DNA of 33,347 bases from Pacificispira sp002696645 (GTDB lineage Bacteria > Pseudomonadota > Alphaproteobacteria > UBA8366 > Aestuariispiraceae). The notes under the pieces were generated by a model, which was not told the origin of the DNA, did no database searches, and saw only the letters and a program-made list of their open reading frames with translations. How positions within the stretch are numbered: the stretch's first letter is position 1; each line of letters opens with the position of its first letter. A program made the translations under genes and the position numbers. Positions 14,387 to 20,481 of the stretch are shown one piece after another. The stretch lies in assembly GCF_048892425.1 (NCBI RefSeq), contig NZ_JBLZHU010000015.1, positions 1 to 33,347 of the forward strand. The letters run 5' to 3'.

Positions 14387-16521
14387 GCTGTCGGGCCTTT
14401 ACCAAAAATCGTAGCATCTAGAACCCAGACACCATCCCCCGCCTTCCCCACGCCGATGGGATTGATTTCTACACCTTGGAAATCAATCCCCAAATGCGGA
14501 GCTAAGGCGGCAAAGGCCTCTATGAAATCAACAAGGGCGTCCACGTCCAGTGCGGTGCGTCCCCGCATGCCATGCAGAATGCGGCTAATTCGACAATTGT
14601 TTATCATGTCGACAATCTCTGTCCGGTCCAGCGGCAGCAATCTGGTCGTCACATCCTTCAACAATTCGGTATAGATGCCCCCAGCGCCAAAGGTCAGGAC
14701 CGGTCCAAATTCTGGATCAATGCTTAAGGCAAGAAATACTTCGGTTTGTGGGCGAACCGTCTCACTGATCAGGAAACCTTCCATGGAAAGTCGATGCTTT
14801 TGCGCGCTGGCATTCATTTCCTGCAGTCTCTGTCGCAAGGCCTCTTCATTCGGCAGGGCCACCGCTACCAGTCCATATTCGGACTTATGAACAACCCCTT
14901 CGGCCATGCCTTTCAGGGTGATTGGATAACCGATTTTTTGGGCCTCTACGCACAGCGCGTCATGATCATTTGGCGCCAGGAAGGCTTCTGCAGGAAACGA
15001 AAATCCTAAAGATTTCAGGTGGCGTTTGCTGTCGGCTTCATTTCGGGCTTCATCATTGATGGTTGGTGCCCCCTGAATGCTCAGTTTGGGTAACCCTTCC
15101 CGAATTAATCTTGATGGGGTGGCGCGGGCCTCAGCAAAAGTGGAGGCTGCGACGACGGCGGTGGTAAAGCTGTCAATGCGGCTGAATACTGGAACACCTT
15201 GTTGGCGAAGCGCTTTTAGTGCATCTGCATTGAAAATTTCAGCGGGCCATACGACGGAGATTGGTGCGTTGCCACCCTTTTCCTTGCGCCAACGGGCCAT
15301 TGCATCGGCAACGGCATCGCTGACATCTTTAGCCCAGGGGGCAACGATTGGTGTATTGGCGATAGTCACCGCATCAAACGCCGGGTCATCCAAGAAGGCG
15401 TCAAGGCAGGCTGCAAAGCCACCTGCGCGGCGGAAGGGAGTACCCGCAATATCGACTGGATTTTTGACGGATAGAAAGGGGGGGATGTCCTGTCGCATCC
15501 GCTCGATTGTTGTCTCATTTGGTGCGGGCAGGGTGACCTTGCCGGTTTCTTCCAGCGCATCGGCCAAACAGCCACCCAACCCGCCTGATAGGGTCAGTAT
15601 CCCAATGGCTTTTGCTGGTCTGGATTTCACCAGGTAATGCGCTGTGGGCAAAAGATCTTCGATGGAACGAACATCAATCCAGCCTAGTTGCCGCACAGCA
15701 GCATCATAAGCCCCACGGTTACCAATTAGGGCCCCCGTATGGCCTGCGGCAGCTCGCCTTCCCGCATCGGAGCGTCCAGTCTTGTACAGCACGATGGGTT
15801 TATTGGCGGCCAGCGCCTTTTGTGCGGCGGCAACAATTTTTGGGGTTCGACGAAAGCCTTCGACATATAATGCGATTGCAGATGTGTTAGCGTCTTCGAC
15901 CAGGAAATCGATGTAGTCCCCTAGATCGGTGACCGCCTCGTTCCCTGTGGAAATCAGATAACTCAATCCGATGCCGTCGTGAATTGCGTGTTCCAGCATG
16001 GCGCTGCCCAGGGCTCCGCTCTGAATTACCAGTCCGACCTCGCCTGATTGGGGCAAGCCTGCTGTAATACGACTGGTTGAACTCATCGCGATGCGGCTGT
16101 TGAAATTGACATAACCGGTGGTATTGGGCCCCAACATTGCCGCGCCATAGGATGTCACCAGATCGACAAGTTGCGCTTGCAACGCAGTGCCCGCCTCGCC
16201 AGATTCGGAAAATCCACCTGTAATCACCAGGAAGGCCCGGGTTCCTAATGATAGACCTTGTTCGATTGTCTGATAAACATCGACCGCTGGGACGGACACG
16301 ACAACGCAATCTGGTACTTCAGGCAGGTATGACAGATTGGTATATGTCCCCTGTCCATCAATTGTTGTCTGCTCTCGTGTGATCAGGTCAATGTGATGTG
16401 GATATCCGTGTAACCGCAAGTGATCGAATATTGCCCGACCACCAACTTGAAAGGTTGCCTTCTTGGTGGAGACACCGACGATTGCTATGGATTTTGGATT
16501 GATAAGGCTTTCTATAGACAC
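14383..16521 (-). CDS. Acetate-CoA ligase (ADP-forming) family acyl-CoA synthetase
   Basis: This single-chain acid:CoA ligase of about 712 residues forms a CoA thioester with ATP giving ADP and phosphate. The domains in order are a CoA-binding Rossmann domain (LINPKSIAIVGVSTKK), a succinyl-CoA synthetase-like ligase region with the phosphohistidine context AAAGHTGALIGNRGA, and a C-terminal ATP-grasp part (PITLKGMAEGVVHKSEYGL, GPVLTFGAGGIYTELL). I chose the GTG at 16521 because homology begins there; the frame is open to a TTG at 16590. It heads a leftward operon with the CoA-transferase, and an operator-like motif lies at 16604-16622. Confidence 0.85.
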   Translation of the reverse strand: MSIESLINPKSIAIVGVSTKKATFQVGGRAIFDHLRLHGYPHHIDLITREQTTIDGQGTYTNLSYLPEVPDCVVVSVPAVDVYQTIEQGLSLGTRAFLVITGGFSESGEAGTALQAQLVDLVTSYGAAMLGPNTTGYVNFNSRIAMSSTSRITAGLPQSGEVGLVIQSGALGSAMLEHAIHDGIGLSYLISTGNEAVTDLGDYIDFLVEDANTSAIALYVEGFRRTPKIVAAAQKALAANKPIVLYKTGRSDAGRRAAAGHTGALIGNRGAYDAAVRQLGWIDVRSIEDLLPTAHYLVKSRPAKAIGILTLSGGLGGCLADALEETGKVTLPAPNETTIERMRQDIPPFLSVKNPVDIAGTPFRRAGGFAACLDAFLDDPAFDAVTIANTPIVAPWAKDVSDAVADAMARWRKEKGGNAPISVVWPAEIFNADALKALRQQGVPVFSRIDSFTTAVVAASTFAEARATPSRLIREGLPKLSIQGAPTINDEARNEADSKRHLKSLGFSFPAEAFLAPNDHDALCVEAQKIGYPITLKGMAEGVVHKSEYGLVAVALPNEEALRQRLQEMNASAQKHRLSMEGFLISETVRPQTEVFLALSIDPEFGPVLTFGAGGIYTELLKDVTTRLLPLDRTEIVDMINNCRISRILHGMRGRTALDVDALVDFIEAFAALAPHLGIDFQGVEINPIGVGKAGDGVWVLDATIFGKGPTA

Positions 16522-16603
16522 GGCTTCATCTTTACATTGTTCAGTCTGGGAAGGCTTAATGCATAAAATCAGGTTCAGTATAAAAATCAAGAAAATAAAA
16601 ATA

Positions 16604-16622
16604 TGTTCCGCATAGTGGTATT
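16604..16622. promoter_or_regulatory. Putative IclR operator 3, ligase operon promoter
   Basis: TGTTCCGCATAGTGGTATT aligns without gaps to the motifs at 3227-3245 and 10081-10099, sharing TTCCGCA and a G-rich right half. It stands upstream of the ligase/CoA-transferase operon. Together the three copies cover every divergent or outward promoter region of the catabolic island. Confidence 0.5.
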
Positions 16623-16683
16623 GGTTTGATTTTCAAATTAAACGCATACTGTAAATGCCCATTCGCTGGGCGTTGAAGAATGG

Positions 16684-16728
16684 CTCATAACCTGAAGGTC
16701 GTAGGTTCAAATCCTACCCCCGCAACCA
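16684..16728 (+). repeat. Attachment site copy 2 (3' half of initiator tRNA)
   Basis: This 45-bp block is identical to 112-156. Identity with copy 3 extends three bases further left (TGG) and AAATA to the right. The upstream sequence does not fold as a tRNA 5' half. It is the junction between the catabolic island and the copper island. Confidence 0.85.
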
Positions 16729-16744
16729 AATATTCCAACGGCTT

Positions 16745-16772
16745 AGCCCCGCTCCACACAGCGGGGCTTTTG
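16745..16772 (+). terminator. Hairpin terminator after att copy 2
   Basis: AGCCCCGC and GCGGGGCT pair around a short loop, followed by TTTTG. The stem is the same as after att copy 1, with a better T-run. It was probably inherited from a tRNA gene downstream region. Confidence 0.65.
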
Positions 16773-16777
16773 CTTTA

Positions 16778-16796
16778 GGGCTACTTTGGGGCTACC
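16778..16796 (+). repeat. 11-bp-spaced arm-type repeats, type b (left end)
   Basis: GGGCTAC occurs at 16778-16784 and 16789-16795, an 11-bp period. The same motif, GGGGCTACC, occurs twice with the same spacing at 26494-26513 in the first codons of the integrase gene. The pair at both ends, in the same orientation, is what arm sites of one integrase should look like. Confidence 0.6.
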
Positions 16797-16866
16797 TTTT
16801 TAAATCCGCTAATGTTTAACTGGTTGGACAAAAATTCTGATAATAAGGACATAACCTTGGATATCA

Positions 16867-16896
16867 TTGACATTAGCCAGTCGGTTGTTATTTATT
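16867..16896 (+). promoter_or_regulatory. Putative promoter of the copper operon
   Basis: TTGACA at 16867-16872 is followed after 16-18 bases by an AT-rich TATTTATT stretch. Transcription would begin at or just before the ATG at 16902, so the first gene would have almost no leader unless a later start is used. No CueR-like dyad is evident here. Confidence 0.35.
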
Positions 16897-16901
16897 AGCG
16901 T

Positions 16902-17234
16902 ATGAAAACGATGCGGATTGTTGTTGCTCTTTGTTTATTGGCTGGTTCGGTTCTGGCCGTTCCGTCATTTGCGGATAATCGCATCTTTGATGCTATGGCG
17001 TCTATTGCTTCAGACGCTATGGATCATGAATCAATGGATATGACTGGAGAGACTCCCTGTGTTGATAGTGCAGGAAATTGTCTATTTGCTGTCGGCCATT
17101 GCGCGGTAACAACACTTCCCGAGATTTCTTGCCACTCTGCACCTGTTGAGAAAGGGCGTATGTCAGCTTTGTTTGCAGATGACCGTTTGGTCGGTATGTA
17201 TATAGATATGGATATACCCCCTCCTCGAGCGTGA
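16902..17234 (+). CDS. Small secreted Cys-containing protein of the copper operon
   Basis: I do not recognise this 110-residue protein. It begins with a clear Sec signal peptide (RIVVALCLLAGSVLAVPSFA, cleavage probably near FADN). The mature part has four Cys in a short span (PCVDSAGNCLFAVGHC, then EISCHS) and a Met/His-containing stretch, DHESMDM, near residue 45. Position at the head of the cupredoxin/copA/copB operon and the thiol and Met/His content suggest a periplasmic metal-related role. No ribosome site is convincing; ATG codons at 16902 and 16911 are both possible. Confidence 0.65.
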   Translation: MKTMRIVVALCLLAGSVLAVPSFADNRIFDAMASIASDAMDHESMDMTGETPCVDSAGNCLFAVGHCAVTTLPEISCHSAPVEKGRMSALFADDRLVGMYIDMDIPPPRA

Positions 17235-17316
17235 ATCCCATTTATTTAAAACGTAAATCGGATCGCCGTACCGTTGCGATCCATAAATGGCGATTACCAA
17301 CATTCGAGGAAATACA

Positions 17317-17862
17317 ATGAAAACCATCGACTCTCAGTCAATCTTTGCTTGTGTCCTTTCCTTAGGGATACTGCTGTTTGGTGTACCCGCAGTCGCGTCA
17401 GGGACTCACAATGGCATGATGGGTGAAACTGGTCGCGCAGGCGACCCTGAAAAGATTACGCGCACCATTGAAATCGTGATGCACGATAACTTCTATGAAC
17501 CGGAAGAAATTTCCGTGAAAGAAGGTGAAACAGTCCGTTTCGTGATTAAGAATGCGGGTGAATTTGTGCATGAATTCAACATTGGTACCGCTGCAATGCA
17601 TGCCTCTCATGGGTCCGAAATGGCAATGATGATGGACCATGGTGTTATTAAGGGCGGTATGATCGATTGGGAAGCAGCGAAAGCGATGCAGGCCTCTATG
17701 GGCCATGGTATGCATGAAGAGCCCAACAGCATTCTATTGGAAGCGGGTAAAACTGCAGAGCTTGTCTGGCAGTTCCCCGACCATGCGGAACTTGAATTCG
17801 CCTGCAACATTCCGGGTCACTATGACTCCGGCATGATGGGGCCAATCGAGCTTTCACACTAA
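17317..17862 (+). CDS. copI: Periplasmic cupredoxin (CopI-like blue copper protein)
   Basis: This 181-residue secreted protein starts at the ATG 17317 after CGAGGAAATACA, and a signal peptide ends near VASGTHN. The cupredoxin domain carries type 1 copper ligands in order: His in EFVHEFNIG, then Cys, His and Met in ACNIPGHYDSGM. The loop between is unusually rich in Met and His (HGSEMAMMMDHG, SMGHGMHEE), as in copper-tolerance cupredoxins of the CopI type. It would bind or oxidise copper in the periplasm. It lies upstream of copA and copB. The family symbol is given from motif recognition; another small cupredoxin name is possible. Confidence 0.8.
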   Translation: MKTIDSQSIFACVLSLGILLFGVPAVASGTHNGMMGETGRAGDPEKITRTIEIVMHDNFYEPEEISVKEGETVRFVIKNAGEFVHEFNIGTAAMHASHGSEMAMMMDHGVIKGGMIDWEAAKAMQASMGHGMHEEPNSILLEAGKTAELVWQFPDHAELEFACNIPGHYDSGMMGPIELSH

Positions 17863-17893
17863 GGGTTTCACCCTCCCAATAGAGGAAATTGCT

Positions 17894-19609
17894 ATGACAT
17901 ATTCTCAAACACTGCGCGGCAGTGTGATCGGGATACTACTATCCTTTTCACTGCCAAATATCGGTTTGGCCGCTGAATACAGCCTAACCGTTGACCCGGT
18001 AACGATTGATACGGGTGATTTCACGAAACAAGGGATTGGGTACAATGGGGCTTCTCCAGGGCCTGTACTCCGATTTAAAGAAGGGGAGGACGTCACAATT
18101 AAAGTGACGAACAATCTTTCTGAGAAAACCTCGATCCATTGGCATGGGTTAATCCTGCCGTTTCAACAAGATGGTGTGCCGGGCATCAGTTATGACGGTA
18201 TCAAGCCTGGAGAAACGTTCACGTATAATTTCCCAATCGTGCAGTCTGGCACCTACTGGTTCCACAGCCATAGTGGTTTTCAGGAACCAGATGGGGCTTA
18301 TGGTGCCATTATTATCGAACCGACGGGGAGAGAGCCCTTTCGGTTTGATCGGGAATACGTGATTCAATTGACAGACGCTCATCCACAGTCTGGCAATCGT
18401 ATCATGCGTAACCTTAAAATGATGCCGGACTATTACAATCGGAAGCAACGTACGCTATTCGATTTTCTGGATGACTCGGAGAGCAAAGGACTAGACGCTG
18501 CCCTCTCAGACCGCGCCGATTGGGGCGATATGCGAATGATGCCAACGGACATTGAAGACGTGCAAGGCTTTACACCCTTGATAAATGGCAAAGGGCCAAA
18601 CCAGAACTGGACGGGCCTGTTTGAGCCAGGCGAGCGTATTCGACTACGATTCATCAATTCGTCTGCCATGACATATTATGACATCCGAATTCCAGGTCTG
18701 GACCTTTTGGTGGTTCAGGCAGACGGCAACAACGTGCAGCCAGTTAAAGTTGACGAGTTTCGCATTGCCGTTGCGGAAACCTACGATGTGATCGTGCGCC
18801 CCAAAGAAGCGCAGGCCTATACGATATTCGCTGAGTCAATGGGCCGAACGGCCTTTGCAAGAGCTACACTTGCACCTCAGGAGGGGATGGAAGCTGCTGT
18901 TCCTGAGATGCGTGCGGCACCGTTACTGACAATGGCAGATATGGGCATGTCCCACGATATGGAGGGCATGGATCATAGTGCTATGTCAGGCATGGATCAC
19001 AGCGCCATGGCGGGTATGGATCACAGTTCTATGGCGGGCGGCACTCACACCATGCCTGATGGCACTGTGATGAGTGGCATGGGTGAAATGGCAGATCCTT
19101 ACTATGCACCAGGGAGTGGTCTGACCCCGCAAGCCGCCAGTGGTGGGAAGTTTCTGTCCTACGCGGATTTAAAGGCTCAGAAGCCTCTTTACGATGATCG
19201 GGAAGCGACAAGAGAAATTGAAATACGGCTGACTGGAAATATGGAGCGCTATATCTGGTCGTTGAATGGGATCAAGTATAGCGATTCTGATCCTATCCGT
19301 TTGCAATATGGAGAGCGGGTGCGTTTCAAATTCGTCAATGAGACGATGATGACCCACCCCATGCATTTGCACGGTATGTGGTCCATTCTCGACAATGGGC
19401 AAGGCAAGTTTGATCCGATCAAACACGTGGTTAGTGTTGCGCCAGGGACAACTCTGTATATGGAGACGGAGGTCGATGCTCCCGGTCAATGGGCGTTCCA
19501 TTGTCATCTATCCTACCATGCCGACAGCGGCATGTTTAGGAAGGTTATTGTCGAAGGTGGGCCAGGCAAACAATCGGCCGCTCTAACCCTCCCAAATGGA
19601 GGACAATAG
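17894..19609 (+). CDS. copA: Multicopper oxidase, copper-resistance CopA family
   Basis: This 571-residue periplasmic oxidase probably oxidises Cu(I) to Cu(II). All four copper motifs are present: HWHG (82-85), HSH (124-126), HPMHLHG (488-494) and HCHLSYHADSGM (536-547), the last including the type 1 Cys and Met. A Met/His-rich region contains three exact 8-residue GMDHS-type repeats (358-381). The signal peptide (LRGSVIGILLSFSLPNIGLAAE) lacks the twin-arginine pair usual in CopA, so export by Sec is implied. RBS GAGGAAATT precedes the ATG. It sits between the cupredoxin and copB, with the next start after a 1-base gap. Confidence 0.92.
   Translation: MTYSQTLRGSVIGILLSFSLPNIGLAAEYSLTVDPVTIDTGDFTKQGIGYNGASPGPVLRFKEGEDVTIKVTNNLSEKTSIHWHGLILPFQQDGVPGISYDGIKPGETFTYNFPIVQSGTYWFHSHSGFQEPDGAYGAIIIEPTGREPFRFDREYVIQLTDAHPQSGNRIMRNLKMMPDYYNRKQRTLFDFLDDSESKGLDAALSDRADWGDMRMMPTDIEDVQGFTPLINGKGPNQNWTGLFEPGERIRLRFINSSAMTYYDIRIPGLDLLVVQADGNNVQPVKVDEFRIAVAETYDVIVRPKEAQAYTIFAESMGRTAFARATLAPQEGMEAAVPEMRAAPLLTMADMGMSHDMEGMDHSAMSGMDHSAMAGMDHSSMAGGTHTMPDGTVMSGMGEMADPYYAPGSGLTPQAASGGKFLSYADLKAQKPLYDDREATREIEIRLTGNMERYIWSLNGIKYSDSDPIRLQYGERVRFKFVNETMMTHPMHLHGMWSILDNGQGKFDPIKHVVSVAPGTTLYMETEVDAPGQWAFHCHLSYHADSGMFRKVIVEGGPGKQSAALTLPNGGQ
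18965..19036 (+). repeat. Three 24-bp tandem repeats encoding GMDHSAM-type copper-binding units
   Basis: Units at 18965-18988, 18989-19012 and 19013-19036 encode GMDHSAMS, GMDHSAMA and GMDHSSMA. Such Met/His repeats in CopA-type oxidases bind additional copper ions. The near identity at DNA level indicates recent expansion by slippage or unequal exchange. Confidence 0.8.
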
Positions 19610-19610
19610 G

Positions 19611-20315
19611 ATGAGATGGATAGCACTCACCGCCCTTACTTTTTCATCTCTGTGTCTGGCTAGTTTCACCGCGGCGGCTGAACCGCTTGTTTGGGGCGTC
19701 AAAGCCGAGAACTTGGAATATCGATTGGGCAAAGGCCCTAAAAACCTATTTGCCTGGGACACAGAAGCCTTTGTTGGGTCAGACGAGTTGAAATTCGTCT
19801 GGCGCAGCGAAGGGGAGTTTGAGACACAGGCAGATGCCTTTGAGACCTTGGAGAACCAGTTGCTCCTTCAGACGCCCATCAGCACTTTCTTTGACGCGGT
19901 TGCTGGTGTGCGAGCAGAAACCCCAAAAGGACCAGACAGGCTTTCTGGAGTTATCGGCATAAAGGGGTTATCAAAACAATGGTTTGATGTGGAAGCAGAT
20001 TTATTCCTATCGGAATATCCCGCTGCGCGGCTGGCCATTGACTATGAAGGACTGCTCACCAATCGCATAATCCTTACCCCAAGCATCGAGGTAAACCTTC
20101 CGTTCAACGATGACCGCGCCCGTGCCATCGGTGCGTGGGGACCAAAGGTCGAAGTGGGAGCGCGCCTCAGCTACGATCTCGTTGATAGGCTTCTGTCGCC
20201 TTACATTGGCATTCACCACGAACGAACCCTGGGTGAGTCTGCCAAATTACGGAGTGCCGAAGGAGAGGGTAATCAAGCAACCTATCTGGTGACAGGAGTT
20301 CGTGTCATCTTTTAG
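19611..20315 (+). CDS. copB: Copper resistance protein B, outer-membrane
   Basis: This 234-residue protein has a signal peptide (RWIALTALTFSSLCLASFTAAAE) and the CopB family body: VWGVKAENLEYRLGKGPKNLFAWDTEAFVGSDELKF near the N-terminus and alternating beta-strand segments toward the C-terminal aromatic VRVIF, as expected for an outer-membrane barrel. It starts at the ATG 19611 after GGAGGACAATAGG, one base after the copA stop. It lacks the long Met/His-rich N-terminal region of many CopB proteins. It is the last gene of the rightward copper operon and converges with the Cu-ATPase gene. Confidence 0.9.
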   Translation: MRWIALTALTFSSLCLASFTAAAEPLVWGVKAENLEYRLGKGPKNLFAWDTEAFVGSDELKFVWRSEGEFETQADAFETLENQLLLQTPISTFFDAVAGVRAETPKGPDRLSGVIGIKGLSKQWFDVEADLFLSEYPAARLAIDYEGLLTNRIILTPSIEVNLPFNDDRARAIGAWGPKVEVGARLSYDLVDRLLSPYIGIHHERTLGESAKLRSAEGEGNQATYLVTGVRVIF

Positions 20316-20386
20316 CGGAGCAAAGAGTTGCACTGATTGTGCCCATATGAGTGTGAAACTCTGACTCAAACTTTATGAAAGAATGC

Positions 20387-20430
20387 GCGTTCCGTCGTTC
20401 CGTTCCTTAGGGTGGGGAACGGCGGAACGC
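20387..20430. terminator. Large hairpin between convergent copper genes
   Basis: GCGTTCCGTCGTTCC (from 20387) pairs with GGAACGGCGGAACGC (to 20430) with one G-T pair, around a loop of about 14 bases. The position between the convergent copB and ATPase genes suggests a bidirectional terminator. No T-run follows on either strand, so a cruciform or protein site is also possible. Confidence 0.5.
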
Positions 20431-20481
20431 CATTCCAGAGCTTCAACATTTATTTTCCAACGGATACTTTCTTATCCTAAA

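Larger units (their letters stand above)
112..16683. mobile_element. Integrase-less catabolic island flanked by tRNA-fMet att repeats (CIME-like)
   Basis: The segment is bounded by direct att repeats at 112-156 and 16684-16728. It contains only catabolic, transport and regulatory genes, with no integrase, excisionase, relaxase or replication gene. Its left end has arm-like repeats (205-223), but no matching pair or integrase is seen at its right end before 16684. That fits a cis-mobilizable element or the remnant of an island that lost its integrase end. The first stop codon (238) lies 15 bases from the arm repeats and the last operon promoter is about 60 bases before the right att, so the cargo fills the interval almost completely. 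Confidence 0.55.

Noticed and set aside
16522..16590. Extended N-terminus of the ADP-forming ligase
   Set aside because: It would start at a TTG without a ribosome site and adds hydrophobic residues not seen in the family. The family sequence begins at the GTG 16521.
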